A stretch of DNA of 64,000 nt from Litsea cubeba (taxonomy: Eukaryota > Streptophyta > Magnoliopsida > Laurales > Lauraceae). Position 1 is the first letter of the stretch. Each line of letters begins with the position of its first letter. The translations under genes were made by a program, and so were the position numbers. The notes under the pieces are model-generated. The model was not told the origin of the DNA. It saw only the letters and a program-made list of their open reading frames with translations, and did not search any database. The stretch spans positions 11,754,928-11,818,927 of the forward strand of contig CM022949.1 in NCBI GenBank assembly GCA_012931725.1, in the 5' to 3' direction. Below, one piece after another: positions 10,451 to 22,206 of this stretch.

Positions 10451-13400
10451 ATGGCTTCTGGATCAGGATCTGGGCATGATGACTTTGCAGCAGTCACACC
10501 CCCTCCTATATCTGAGACCGATGCTAAGTTCGCTGCTATTCTAGAACAGATGGCAAAGAGCCATGAAGCACAGATGGGCATACATGCTCAGATGCTCAGG
10601 ATATTGGAAACTCAGAGCCAGATGCAGGCTCAAATGCAGACATCATCACCAGTTCAACAACATGTTGAACATCAGGTGGTAAACCAGAACAAGGAGAAGG
10701 ATCCAAACATTCTGTATGAACAGTTCCGTAAGAGAGGAGCTACTGAGTTCCAAGGCACAGAAGATGTGATGCAAGCCGATGAATGGCTGGAACACATCGA
10801 AGATGTGCTTGATACAGTTGTCTGTACTCCCAGGCAGAAAGTCTCGCTGACTTCCTCTATGCTAAGAGGATCAGCTAATACCTGGTGGAGAAGTGTCAAT
10901 GACACATTTAGGACACTGCCGGAAGAAGGAATCTGGGAAACTTTCAGGAATTACTTTCAAAGAAAGTTTGTCCCAGAACATGTGCAACAGCAGAAGGAAG
11001 CAGAGTTCCTTAGTTTGAAACAAGGTCAGATGAGTGTGTCTACATATGTAGATACCTTCCTCAAACTTGCCAAGTATGCTCCTGACTTAGTCAATACTGA
11101 GGAGAAGAAAATCAAACGGTTCATTATTGGCTTGAACCCAGAATACAAGACAGTTGTGGTAGCTGGACAGATACCTACTACATTCGATGCTGTCTTGGAT
11201 AGGGCCTATACTGCTGAAGAAATTCAGCGAGAAAAAGATGTTGCAAATGCTGCAAAGAGAAGTAGTGAGCCATGGTACCCCAAAGGAGGACAATCCAAGG
11301 ATAAGAGGCAAAGACCGCAGCAAAAGGTCACTCCGAAAGATAATAATAGGAGTGAGAAGCAAGAAAACAAGCCAGTTTGTGAGACTTGTGGTAAGACTCA
11401 CAGAACTGAGTTGTGTTGGAGGACCACCGGGGCCTGCCTGGTTTGTGGTTCTTTAGAACACAAAATGGCTCAATGTCCAAAGAGAAGGAGAGATGATAGA
11501 GCCCCTTATCAGCAGCCTAATCGGGGACAAGCAGCACTTCCTGCACCTCCTCAAAGATTGGCTTTGCCTGCTCCTCCGAGACAACCGCAGCAGCAACCTC
11601 AACGACAAGGTCAGCAACGTCCAAATCAGAGACCACAACAGCCTAATAGGCCACAGGCAGCTGGATTAGCTTGTGCAGTCAACAGAGAACAGGCTGACGT
11701 TGCAACCAACGTGGTTGAAGGTACTATACTTGTAGATAATAGACCTGCAGTAGCTTTGTTTGATCCGGGTTCTACTCATTCATTTGTAGCACCTACATTT
11801 GTCTGTGATATACAAGACCGGATAGAACAATTAGCTTATGATTTTACTGTCTCTACTCCCTTAGGAAAGAGAGTAGTTTGTGAATTGTATCTTCCCCAAT
11901 GTAATGTTAAAATCGGGGAAATGTCGATGCCAGTTGATCTGGTGGTATTGACAACTATGAGTGATTTTGATGTAATATTCGGTATGGATTGGCTTGCGAA
12001 ATACAGGGTTTGTTTAGACTGTTTTCACAAGATCATCACTTTCAAAGTGAATGAGACCAATGCCAGAGTACTCTTGGAAGGAGTCCAAAAGAAATATGAT
12101 ACCAGGCTTGTATCAGCATTGAAGGCTGAACGAATGATGCGTAGTGGTTGTGAGGGCTACATCACATTTATTTCGGAAGAGAAGCATGTACGGGAATTGA
12201 ATGACATTCCTGTAGTCTGTGAATTTCCAGACGTGTTTCCAAGTGAAGTACTCGGTCTACCTCCAGCAAGGGAAGTGGACTTTACAATTGAACTCGTGCC
12301 TGGTACTGCACCAATTTCGAAAGCACCGTATCGAATGGCACCATCTGAATTGTGTGAATTGAAGAAACAGATACAGGACTTACTTGATAAGGGTTTTATA
12401 AGACCTAGTGTCTCACCCTGGGGAGCACCTGTTCTGTTTGTGAAAAAGAAGGATGGCACCCTTCGTATGTGCATTGATTATAGGCAGATAAACCAAATGA
12501 CAATTAAGAACAAATATCCTCTGCCTAGGATCGATGAGTTGTTTGATCAACTCCAAGGTGCAGCACACTTTTCCAAGATTGATCTTCGATCTGGATATCA
12601 TCAGATTCGGGTTAAAGATCAGGATATACAGAAAACTGCATTCAGGACTCGTTACGGTCACTATGAATTCCTCGTGATGCCTTTTGGTCTAACCAATGCA
12701 CCTGCAGTGTTTATGGCACTAATGAACAGGGTGTTTGCTTCATACCTAGACCAGTTTGTTGTAATCTTCATAGATGACATCCTGGTATACTCGAAGACAG
12801 AGTTGGAACATTCACATCATTTGAGGACGACTTTGCAAATACTGAGGGCAAATCAGTTGTATGCAAACCTCAAGAAGTGCGACTTCTGGTTGCAGCAGGT
12901 GGCATTTCTGGGTCATGTTATAACCAGAAAAGGGTTAGCTGTAGATACAGCTAAGATTGAAGCGGTTACCAATTGGCAGAGTCCGAAGAATGTGCCTGAA
13001 GTTCGAAGCTTCTTAGGATTGGCAGGCTACTACAGGAGGTTCGTCAAGGACTTCTCAAAGATAGCGGCTCCACTAACGAAACTGACTCGAAAAGACGTTC
13101 TTTTCCAATGGGACGATGCTTGTGAGTCTAGTTTCCAGACCTTGAAGCAGAAACTTGTTTCAGCTCCCGTATTAGCTTTACCCGAAGGAAGAGGAGGATT
13201 TGAGATCTACTCAGATGCCTCGGGTGTTGGCTTGGGATGTGTATTGATGCAGCATAGAAAAGTCATTGCCTACGGTTCTCGTCAGTTGAAAGAGCACGAG
13301 AAGAACTATGCTACTCACGATCTTGAGCTCGCAGCGGTTGTATTTGCATTGAAACAATGGAGACATTACTTGTATGGTGAAACTTTTGAAGTTCACTGTG

Positions 13401-15109
13401 ATCACAAGAGTCTCCAGTACTTATTTACTCAGAAGGAGATTAATCTGAGGCAACGTCGTTGGCTAGAGCTGATCAAGGACTACGACTTTCCATTTAAGTA
13501 TGTACCTGGAAAGGGCAATGTCGTAGCCGATGCCTTGAGTCGAAAGACTATTGAAGTAGCATCATTGAAATGGGGATGGAATCAACTTGATGATTTCAAG
13601 GACATGGATGTGTCCATTGAGGCAGTCAATGACCAAGCAATGACTATGGCAATGTCCGTGTTCGAACCAATTATTATCCAACAGATTAAGGATAGACAGT
13701 TCGACGATCCGGAATTGGTAAGGATCAGGGACAACATTGCTGCAAGACCAGACTTCTTGTTAGTGGAAGGAATCCTCTACTTCAGAGGCAGATTGTGCGT
13801 TCCAGCAGAAAATGATATAAAACAAGCAGTGATGTATGAAGCACATCATGCTAGATACTCTATGCACCCTGGAAGCACAAAGATGTATAGGAATCTCAAG
13901 GATATGTTTTGGTGGAACAATATGAAGCGAGAAATTGCCGGTTATGTAACTTCATGCCTGACTTGTCAGCGTGTGAAGGCTGAGCACCAAAAACCACCTG
14001 GCTTGCTTCATCCACTGAACATTCCTCGATGGAAGTGGGAACACATTACTATGGACTTCGTATCAGGTTTGCCAAGAACGAGGAAACAGCACGATGCCAT
14101 ATGGGTGATCGTGGATCGCCTTACGAAGTCTGCACACTTCCTTCCGATCAGAAAAGGTATTGGTTTCAGTGATATGTCCAGATTGTTTACCAGTGAAGTG
14201 ATTAGATTGCATGGAACTCCCGTCTCAATTGTTTCCGATCGAGATAGTCGGTTTATTTCGGCATTTTGGAAATCTTTTCAGAATTCGATGGGTACCAGAC
14301 TTAAGTTTAGTACTGCTTATCATCCACAGACTGATGGACAAACAGAACGGACTATTCAGACCTTAGAAGACTTGCTTCGTGCCAGTGTATCTGATTTTGG
14401 GAGTGATTGGGATGACCATTTAGCATTGTGTGAATTTGCATACAACAACAGCTACCACTCCAGCATTGAAATGGCACCGTTCGAAGCTTTGTATGGTCGG
14501 AGATGTAGGACTCCAGTGAGCTGGGAAGAGGTGGGAACTCGAAGTTTCCATGGTCCTACGATTATTGCTGAAATAGCAGAGAGAGTACAGAAGATTCAGG
14601 ATCGGTTGAAGATTGCTAGATCACGGCAGAAAAGCTATGCTGATAATCGTCGACGTGATCTAGAGTTCGCCATAGATGATATGGTCTTTTTGAAAACTTC
14701 ACCGATGAAAGGCACTATCCGATTCGGGCAAAAAGGGAAACTCTCCCCGAGATTCATTGGACCTTTTAAGATCCAGAGTCGAATTGGAAATGTAGCCTAT
14801 CGTCTCGAGTTGCCAACAGAACTCTCCGGTATTCACAATGTATTTCACATTTCTATGCTTCGAAAGTACGTACATGATCCTTCACATATCATAAAGCATG
14901 AAGAGATCCAAGTGTTTCCAAACACCACGTATGTTGAGAAGCCAATTCAGATCATTGATACCAAGGAGGCGGTTCTGCGCACCCGAACGATTAGATGGGT
15001 CAAAGTGCTTTGGGCACATCATGGACCTAATGAGGCTACGTGGGAGCTTGAGGAGCAGTTGGCTCGAAAGTATCCCGAGCTATTCGTACAGGTAAATGTG
15101 AATTCGTAA
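10451..15109 (+). CDS. Gag-Pol polyprotein of the gypsy element, intact
   Basis: 1552 codons. The ORF opens 20 codons upstream at 10391, but that extension is hydrophobic and unlike Gag; MASGSGSGHDDF at 10451 is the likelier start. In order: Gag core (about 110-260); CCHC zinc knuckle CLVCGSLEHKMAQC (329-342); aspartic protease with FDPGSTHSF (Asp438, with P where DSG/DTG is usual); reverse transcriptase (about 620-790) with FIDD at 773-776. Next come RNase H starting near IYSDASG (about 915-1040), integrase HHCC zinc module (about 1130-1170), and catalytic D1202, D1263 and E1299 with the canonical 35-residue spacing. A C-terminal chromodomain follows (about 1505-1545, with aromatic W/W positions), which in chromoviruses steers integration to modified chromatin. 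No stop or frameshift interrupts it. It would act in cytoplasmic virus-like particles and the nucleus. Confidence 0.95.
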   Translation: MASGSGSGHDDFAAVTPPPISETDAKFAAILEQMAKSHEAQMGIHAQMLRILETQSQMQAQMQTSSPVQQHVEHQVVNQNKEKDPNILYEQFRKRGATEFQGTEDVMQADEWLEHIEDVLDTVVCTPRQKVSLTSSMLRGSANTWWRSVNDTFRTLPEEGIWETFRNYFQRKFVPEHVQQQKEAEFLSLKQGQMSVSTYVDTFLKLAKYAPDLVNTEEKKIKRFIIGLNPEYKTVVVAGQIPTTFDAVLDRAYTAEEIQREKDVANAAKRSSEPWYPKGGQSKDKRQRPQQKVTPKDNNRSEKQENKPVCETCGKTHRTELCWRTTGACLVCGSLEHKMAQCPKRRRDDRAPYQQPNRGQAALPAPPQRLALPAPPRQPQQQPQRQGQQRPNQRPQQPNRPQAAGLACAVNREQADVATNVVEGTILVDNRPAVALFDPGSTHSFVAPTFVCDIQDRIEQLAYDFTVSTPLGKRVVCELYLPQCNVKIGEMSMPVDLVVLTTMSDFDVIFGMDWLAKYRVCLDCFHKIITFKVNETNARVLLEGVQKKYDTRLVSALKAERMMRSGCEGYITFISEEKHVRELNDIPVVCEFPDVFPSEVLGLPPAREVDFTIELVPGTAPISKAPYRMAPSELCELKKQIQDLLDKGFIRPSVSPWGAPVLFVKKKDGTLRMCIDYRQINQMTIKNKYPLPRIDELFDQLQGAAHFSKIDLRSGYHQIRVKDQDIQKTAFRTRYGHYEFLVMPFGLTNAPAVFMALMNRVFASYLDQFVVIFIDDILVYSKTELEHSHHLRTTLQILRANQLYANLKKCDFWLQQVAFLGHVITRKGLAVDTAKIEAVTNWQSPKNVPEVRSFLGLAGYYRRFVKDFSKIAAPLTKLTRKDVLFQWDDACESSFQTLKQKLVSAPVLALPEGRGGFEIYSDASGVGLGCVLMQHRKVIAYGSRQLKEHEKNYATHDLELAAVVFALKQWRHYLYGETFEVHCDHKSLQYLFTQKEINLRQRRWLELIKDYDFPFKYVPGKGNVVADALSRKTIEVASLKWGWNQLDDFKDMDVSIEAVNDQAMTMAMSVFEPIIIQQIKDRQFDDPELVRIRDNIAARPDFLLVEGILYFRGRLCVPAENDIKQAVMYEAHHARYSMHPGSTKMYRNLKDMFWWNNMKREIAGYVTSCLTCQRVKAEHQKPPGLLHPLNIPRWKWEHITMDFVSGLPRTRKQHDAIWVIVDRLTKSAHFLPIRKGIGFSDMSRLFTSEVIRLHGTPVSIVSDRDSRFISAFWKSFQNSMGTRLKFSTAYHPQTDGQTERTIQTLEDLLRASVSDFGSDWDDHLALCEFAYNNSYHSSIEMAPFEALYGRRCRTPVSWEEVGTRSFHGPTIIAEIAERVQKIQDRLKIARSRQKSYADNRRRDLEFAIDDMVFLKTSPMKGTIRFGQKGKLSPRFIGPFKIQSRIGNVAYRLELPTELSGIHNVFHISMLRKYVHDPSHIIKHEEIQVFPNTTYVEKPIQIIDTKEAVLRTRTIRWVKVLWAHHGPNEATWELEEQLARKYPELFVQVNVNS

Positions 15110-15179
15110 TTTGATATTTGAATTTCATTGATTTATATAGCATTCGGAGGACCGAATGGTTCTAAAAGTTATAGGGAAT
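15110..15179 (+). promoter_or_regulatory. 3' untranslated segment with weak polypurine tract
   Basis: The 70 bases between the gag-pol stop and the 3' LTR end in AAAAGTTATAGGGAAT. This is the only purine-rich stretch in position to be the plus-strand primer, but it is interrupted by pyrimidines. Confidence 0.4.
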
Positions 15180-17128
15180 TGTGAGACCCCGTCCCGAGTT
15201 AATTACGATTAACTCTTGATAATCGAGCTTATGACTAATTAAACGTGTTTAGAAAAATTAATGAAGATTAGTACCAAATTGACTTGGTTTAGCCTTAAGA
15301 GAATGAATTAAGCTTAACAAGCTTATGAAATGGATTGGATGAGTTTTCGAACTCAAACTAGGAATTGAGGGACTTTTGTGTAAATACGTTTTTATACGTA
15401 TTTCATCGAATACGGAAACTCTTGATGCCAACGCGCGTATCTCGAGGAGTACATTCACTTCCGTCAAAGACTCGAAGTCGTTTGACGAATATTGATGCAA
15501 ATCACCATCCATTTGACTTAAATTGTAATTAATGAAGACTTATTGGGGCTAGATGCCATTTAATGGCTTATATAAGCTAAGCCTTTGGCAAGTCCTGAAA
15601 ACCCTAGCCCATTTTCATTTTTCCCTCTTTTCTCTTCTTTCTTCCAATTCTCTCCATCAATCATTGAGAGTGAAGTTTTGAGAGTGATTTTGTAAGTGAA
15701 ATCCTTCACTTCATCAACCTCTTCATCTTCCTCAAGTTCAAGGACAAGCTTGGAGTTGTAAAGCTTGGATTCAAGAAGGATTCAAGTGTTCTAATCTTAC
15801 ACTTCAGCTATCAAAGGGTTTTCTTCCAATTAATCTTCCTGCAAGGCAAGTACTTACTTGTTTTATGCCTTATAATGTTTTTGGATGGTTAGAAATCAAT
15901 TGGACTCAAAAAGCCAGAGATTTGGCTTCAGAAACCTGAAGCTCGAACTGAGCTTTTGGGTGGCTATCGGTCGACCGACAGGTCGACCGATGAACCGACG
16001 AGTGAACCGACAGGTATAACCTGTTGGTTTTCCAGAGAATTTCAGTTCTCTGGAATTCTGACCGATGTGGGTCGGTCCACCGACGCAGTGTGGTCGGTCG
16101 ACCGATGGGTCGACCGATAGTGTAAAAGTAGTTCAGAATTCAAGGAATTCTGGCTCGCTGGAATTCTGACCGACGCACCGTCGGTCAACCGTCCAGAAGC
16201 CGTCGGTCGACCGATGGGTCGACCGATAGACGAACCGACGCTGTATAGGAAATCTTGAAAATTATCTGTGTTTGAGGCCTAATGTATACAGGCTGAATAT
16301 TGTTAATGTATAAGCCTTCATAGGTGTAAACTCAAGTTTCCGAATACACAATTCAAATGATATTCATCAAAAATAGTACGTGTATTGGAAAATGAATGTT
16401 TCACTCATTTGTTTGGCTTAGACGTCTGATAACCATTGGTTAGTTACCACGTGAAATTGTGAATGAATTACATTGAACATGAATTGCATAATGAACTATT
16501 TCTGCTGCAGTAGATGTTTGAGGTGTTCCGGAACCTCGTGGAAGTTAGTGATCTCTGATCAAGACACTGACTTATTCCATACCATTTGACAACCCTTAAA
16601 TAAAGAGTGTCCATGTAGATTTCAACTTAATGATATTACTGGATCTGTTATTATTATTGCTAATGAATTGTTTCACTGGATTATATGATAGCTAGAACTA
16701 TCATCACATGTATGTATTTGTTGAACCGTCGTGTTCATGGTACTATTGATGAATGTCACAGGCCCAGATGCCCGTGCCGGTCCTGCCGAGGCCGCGCCGC
16801 CAGCGGAGGATGCCCGCCCGATACCTCCAGGAGGTTTAATCGAGTGGATTTGATCGCTGAGAGCGAAAGAACAAATTTTGAATGTAATTAGAAGTCCCCG
16901 TATTGTATTAAATATACGGTGATTGACTTCCTTGAACTTAGATTAATTTGTATATTATGTTTTGTCAATGTATAATTTCCGCCGTTGTATACAGTTGACA
17001 GGTATTGTATTGATATCCCTTGTAAATTTCGTTTTAGCTTTTGTTAATTCGAAATTTACGGGAGTAAGTATGAATCCGCGACTCGGGGTCTGTCCGAGCT
17101 AATCAAATCTCGGGGCCGGGTCGTGACA
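15180..17128 (+). repeat. 3' LTR of the gypsy element
   Basis: 1949 bp. It is co-linear with the 5' LTR and lacks 11 bases that the 5' copy has near 8467. It carries the same TATA box and palindrome cluster. The right duplication GATAC follows at 17129-17133. Confidence 0.95.
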
Positions 17129-17133
17129 GATAC

Positions 17134-18907
17134 TCACTAATTTTTTTTCTCTATGAACTTGTTATTGTATAGACACTGCAGGAATGAGAGCCTCCAACAA
17201 GAAAACGTTTCTATTCGAAAGTATGGATACCTTAACATTGGAATGGAAGGCATTTCTATATAATTTCGCTCATATTATAAACACTATGTAAGGCAATCAA
17301 TGGATAGAGAAGAGTTGCCACTCATCTGTCAATCAATGGATCGCTGCAAAGTGACGTTCCATTCAAATGAACCTTCTCTTGATGTGTTTGGCTCAATAAT
17401 TAATGTAACTGGCAGAGAATATTATAGATTAGATGAGATTTATTTTGGACCACTAGAGCTTATAGGAGCAGAATTAAGGAATTCAAACCGCTCTAAATGT
17501 GGACGAGGATGTAGCCGTGTAGGTTGGGTTTAATGGGACCCACCTCGACCCGCTTAATGGAAATCCTATAATTAACACTATCTTTTAAATGAACCTCAAT
17601 TATCCAAAGGAGATTCAAGACCCCTTTTTGCTTTGTTATAAATATTGGGTTTAAGTGTGGCCCAATGACCACACACCCATGTGGTTCCCCCACTTAGATG
17701 ATCCAATCACTTAGGACTCTATTAATACTAAAGACTGCTTATGGAGATGTTTTTTTGTGTTTAAGAAGAGTTGTAAACCTAGTTAATAAAGTTTTATGTG
17801 ATAATAGGTATCTAAAGTGTAATTATATTAGGACTCCATGATGAGAAGAGAGTTTATCTAGAAAAACCTATATAAAGGGTTTAGGGGCAGGGTTATAGCT
17901 CTCTATGCTAAATTGCTAATGCACGATTGTCCCATCGAGAGCACATAGATAGGCAGTAGTGGAGGAGCGTGCTAAATCATTAATCAAAGGTAATCAATTA
18001 GTCATTCAGATCAAGCTAGCGTTAGGCGCAAACTAAAACATTCCTGACGTATGAGATCGCAGCAAACATTTGAGTCTACCTCAATCCTTAGGTACGCGAA
18101 GAACGGATGGCTCAAGAAAAGTCCAACGCGAATATTATTTTCATTTGTTTTCTATTTTTCTTTAAAGCTACATTGAATTCCAAGACTAATATTTACACAG
18201 AAAGAGAAAGGCATATAGATTATAAGCCAACTTGGCATGTTAGTTCCGGAACTTGCACAGATCGGCTAATCAAAATTATGCCTATGGAGGTCATCAAGTC
18301 CGCAATAAAATTTAAGGATATATATATATTAAAAAATCAATGAAAAATATTGAAAAGTATTTATGCAGAGCATCTACTAACGTCTTGGAGATTTTAGGAG
18401 GAAAATTTACTACAGTCGCAAGTTCCTTTCAAAAGGGTTTAACAGGTGCTAGTCATAGATTAAACATGAGGTCTTTACGTTTTTGTTTTTTTTATTTTAA
18501 TTTTCCCATGCCGTCCTACTCTGTGGATGGAACGAAAGTTCCTCAAGTAGAAGAAATGCCTAGCTACGAATCTCGGAGGAGATAACGCAAGAGTCACCAT
18601 CAATCTGCCCAAGAAATGGGAGTCCCGTGGAAATACAAAAGAGGCACGCATCGGGGAAATCCCACGTTTCAAGCAAACAGAGTCTGGCATTTTCCATGCC
18701 TACTCTTCATTTTGGTGGATGAACTTTTTGACTCTTGAAAAGAAAAAAATGGCGGAAAGAAATCAGAATAGGGTAGCATGAATGGGATCCTTGTTAGAAC
18801 GAGTCGTATTGACATTTTGCAGCTCACTACTGGTGTGCGGGTTGGGGCTGCGGCTGCGACTGCCTATATTTCATTGTCAATCTTAAGCCATATATATATA
18901 TATATAT
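17134..18907. other. Spacer with LTR-like leader sequence, no gene
   Basis: No intact gene. A CCTATATAAAGGG box at about 17867-17880, followed by a transcript-leader-like stretch to about 18110, resembles the U3/R region of a degraded copia-type LTR. I could not fix its ends. A 77-codon ORF at 17300-17533 has no recognisable features. Confidence 0.4.
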
Positions 18908-19071
18908 GAAAATATTCAAGTGCATCCATCTTTTTGGTGAGGGACACTCCTTGTGTCAAAGTACAAAAAAGGTGTCAAGTACATAGGATTCTCCTTTTTA
19001 TACTTGACACTTTCAAAAAAAAGAGTGTCCCTCACCAAAATAATGAGGGATGGATGCACTTGAATACTCCC
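18908..19071. mobile_element. Fold-back MITE inserted in a TA microsatellite, copy 2
   Basis: Same family as 2897-3077: left arm ATATTCAAGTGCATCCATC, right arm GGATGCACTTGAATACTCC, and shared GTGTCCCTCACC and TACTTGACACTTT blocks. Both flanks are TA repeats. Non-coding. Confidence 0.75.
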
Positions 19072-19147
19072 GATATATATATATATATATATTACCACTT
19101 TGGTTGTGCAGGTCATCCAATCAATCGTTCCCCTAACTTACCAGCCA

Positions 19148-19148
<1 letters not shown>

Positions 19149-19184
<36 letters not shown>
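19149..19184. repeat. (AAT)n microsatellite
   Basis: About twelve uninterrupted AAT units. Confidence 0.95.
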
Positions 19185-20067
19185 GACCTCTTAATTAGTA
19201 AACATTAGTTCTTATCATGAAGCATCAGGTCATCCATTCACATTTTGGTGACCCGTTTTTGGATTCCGACCGTACGATGCTTGTGTTTCTCCACTGACCG
19301 TCTTTATTACGTGTGTATATCGACGAGTGGAATTGGAACTGCGCCTAGTTCTCACGCATTTATGTGGCTCCATTGACATTTGGACCATTGATATTTATCT
19401 CGTTCTTCCCTTTGATTCCAAGGTGTGACTTTGACAAGTAAGGAAGTTGGATATCGTGTGTAACTTGTCCATGCCAACTTTGGGTTTGTACCCAACACAA
19501 TGGTTAGTGTTACGTCGAGGAATGGGGTTGGAAATGAAAATCATATTTTACTACTTTGGAATTGGATGTGATGCTTTCCTTCCTAGAAAATTTGCCATTG
19601 ACCGACACCTTAATATGCTTTTCTGGTGAGCGATCGAGATGGTAGCCTGTAGCCAGCCAACACCCATCTCGGCACCAATCACTTTCTCAAGCTCGATCCA
19701 GCAATTGCCAATTGCTGAGTGAATTTTGAATACCGAAATGGACCGCGCCAGATCAAGCCAGGTTCAACTGAAACCAGTGCATTCGCCTGTGTACAAAATG
19801 GGTCAACACTATTTTAATCCACTAGTCATCAGGTTGAGTAGATATGACATATTTTTTTTTTTTTCATTATAAAGCTTCTTTTATTATCTCTCAATGTTAG
19901 GGTTGAACTGGGTCAAAGTCAAACCAAGGGATTGAACCGGTAACTATATAACTATACATCAACTTTTGGTGTATGTAATAGAAAGCTATCAAACACAGTA
20001 GAAAATAATGAGATAATTAATAATGGATTAAACATACCTCTCACAATTTCAGGTACTACTAAAAGGT
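19185..20067. other. Spacer, nothing recognised
   Basis: No ORF with family features. The region ends just before the ATG of the L1 remnant. Confidence 0.5.
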
Positions 20068-20924
20068 ATGGAATCTATTAAAGGTATTACCTGGAATTGC
20101 AGGGGAGCTAAAACAGCCTCAACAATGTGAATTCAAGAGATTATGTAGAGAACATAACCCAGACTTTCTATTTATTTCAGAAACCAAATCTTCTGAGCAA
20201 GATATTAAGAAATTGACAAAAAAAAAACTTAATTTTGATAATATGAGTGTGATCCCGGCTATAGGAGCTGCTAGGGGTTTAGCTTTACTTTGGCAAGATA
20301 GGGTTGAATTATCTATTTTAATTGAAGATAAATGATATTTTCATTGCTGTATTAAGAGTACTTATGGAGACCTGTATGGCTTTTTCATCCAAGGGCCGCC
20401 GCCATATCCTACAGAGAAATCTAGATTTTGGAAAAAGTATGAACAAATATAGGTAATAAATTCAAGGGCCCATATGGATGATAGTAGGGGATTTCAACGA
20501 AATCCAAGAAAAGGAGGGGGGTTTAATCCTAAAAAACCTAAATATGCTTTGGGATTTATGGAAAACACGAGGATGTTTGATCTTGGGACTATTGGACCCA
20601 AATTTACTTTTGGTCTAATCAAAAGGAAAGGATTTGCTCAATAAAAGAGAGGCTTGACAAAGCCGTCAGTAATATCAAGTGGCGCAATCGCTTCCCGGAA
20701 GCTTTTTTTTTTTCAGGATTGACAGAGGGGGGTCTCAGATCATTCCCTAATACTCTTTATAGTTGTCTGGAAAAAACGAAATTCCCACGGCCTTTTAGAT
20801 TCCATACTATGTGGCTTAGAAATAAGGAATGTGAGAGAATTATCATAAATAGATGGTCTAAAACCAAAAACATAAATAAAGAAAATATTCATCATACTCT
20901 ACACCTCTTCGGAAAGGATCTTGT
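20068..20924 (+). pseudogene. L1-type LINE ORF2, endonuclease region (5' piece)
   Basis: Translation from the ATG at 20068 begins MESIKGITWNCRGA, the WNCRG start of the apurinic-type endonuclease of plant L1 ORF2. It continues with FISETK, ARGLALLW and a GDFNEI-like stretch near 20490, all hallmarks of this domain. Farther on, RLDKAVSNIKWRNRFPEA and PRPFRFHTMW match the linker before reverse transcriptase. Several stops and frame changes interrupt it. The reading frame is cut at GKDL|V by the insertion at 20925 and resumes in frame at 22698, so the two pieces are one element. Confidence 0.85.
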
Positions 20925-21880
20925 TGTAGGTGCAGAAAATAATGACCCACAATAAGAGGGAGCCTTAGAGGACTTATCCGAGAAGATGATGGTGACTGGG
21001 AATGACTGGATGCCGTCCGGAAGCCTGAAAGGGAATAGCAAACGGTCAGAGGACCCTGGCCTGGGCGGCGCAAGGCTCTCCGATGCCAAAGTCAGTGTGG
21101 GAACTGGAACAATGGAAGGAGAGGGAGAAGAGAGACAGAGTAAGGGCTCTGTGAATGAGATTGTGCGTACCTTGCATGGTGCATGGAGTTCTATTTATAG
21201 AGGTTTGGATCGTATCTTTCAGAGAATATCTTGGTGTGGGTCCATGATTCGACTGGGAAGTCATGATCAGCCCACAAAGTAATAAATGCAGTCTAATCCG
21301 GCCCACTCAGCATTTAATGCTAGTCGGGTCAGCCCACATTGCATTAAATGCGTGTTTTGTTGGGCCAGATTGTGTTGGGCGCCTTTGGCGGTTGAAGTAC
21401 CAGCGGATCTGCCCTCGGGCCTTGCCCTGATGTGGCCTCAGCCGCTGGATGCCGCCATGTCAGCGATCTGGTGAAGATAGCGGGCGACTGGATGTCGTGT
21501 CTGTCCCACTAGCTCGTGACCCTATCCCTCCACGTGCCTGATGACGTGGGGGATGAGGGGCGCAAGTGAAGGTTCTTTCTTGCTTCGGCTACTGTCCTGG
21601 CTTCTTCAGCCGAGGTGGCTCCAGTCGAGGTAGAGTTTTCTGCCGAGATGGCACTGGGGTGGCCCAGCCGAGGTGAACTCCTTGCCGAGATGACGCCCGA
21701 GGTGGGCCAGTTCGGCGCTAAGGGCCCGGAGCTGCCTGACTTCGGCCGGACCTCCTGTCCTGGTAGCCGGGGTGAGATTGGTGCCACGTAGATGGCACGC
21801 GGATGGCACGTGAGAATGCTTAGCCCCATCTGATGGCTGTGATTAGCTTAATCCCGTAGCTCTGGAAATCTCCCCACACA
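20925..21880 (-). repeat. Diverged Tat-family LTR
   Basis: 956 bp, from TGTAGGTGCAGAAAATAATG to TCTCCCCACACA. It is alignable throughout with the 887-bp LTRs at 35616 and 47281 (shared CTCTATTTATAGAG-like TATA region, GCATTTAATGC and GGCACGTGAGAATGCTTAG words) but with many substitutions and a few longer indels. PPT-like ATTGCCCCCTAGCTT follows directly. Confidence 0.85.
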
Positions 21881-22206
21881 ATTGCCCCCTAGCTTCTGAT
21901 CTCGCGTAGAACGTCAGTGCCGTGAGGTCGGGAGCTATGTGCCGGGTCTATCTGGAGGAGAAAGCCCCTTTCGGCCCTGACTCGCTGTCGCTTTGGATGT
22001 TCGAGGTAATAAATGGCGTCTCCTATTCAATGCTGAAGACAGGTCGACGGCTCCACGCGTCATCTCCTGGTTAGTTGTCTGTCCCCTCGAGATCGTACGC
22101 GCCGTCTCGTCAGGGGCGTAATCAATTTTTGAAATGATTCGCGCGAAATCCCAGGGGGCGCCCCCTGGCGCGCCCAATTAGGGCTTCTGGAAAGGGGGCC
22201 TCTCTG

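Larger units (their letters stand above)
8307..17128 (+). mobile_element. Complete Ty3/gypsy chromovirus-type LTR retrotransposon (Tekay-like)
   Basis: An 8822-bp element with TG...CA LTRs (8307-10266 and 15180-17128) and perfect 5-bp duplications GATAC at 8302-8306 and 17129-17133. An iMet primer site follows the 5' LTR, and one uninterrupted gag-pol ends in a chromodomain. Domain order gag-PR-RT-RH-IN plus chromodomain places it in the chromovirus branch; Tekay is my best clade guess. By eye the LTRs differ at about nine substitutions plus one 11-bp indel near 8467 (roughly 0.5%), so the insertion is recent. All parts needed for autonomous movement look present. Confidence 0.95.

Noticed and set aside
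17300..17533. 77-codon ORF next to the gypsy element
   Set aside because: No recognisable motif, no promoter context, and it overlaps retroelement-like non-coding sequence.
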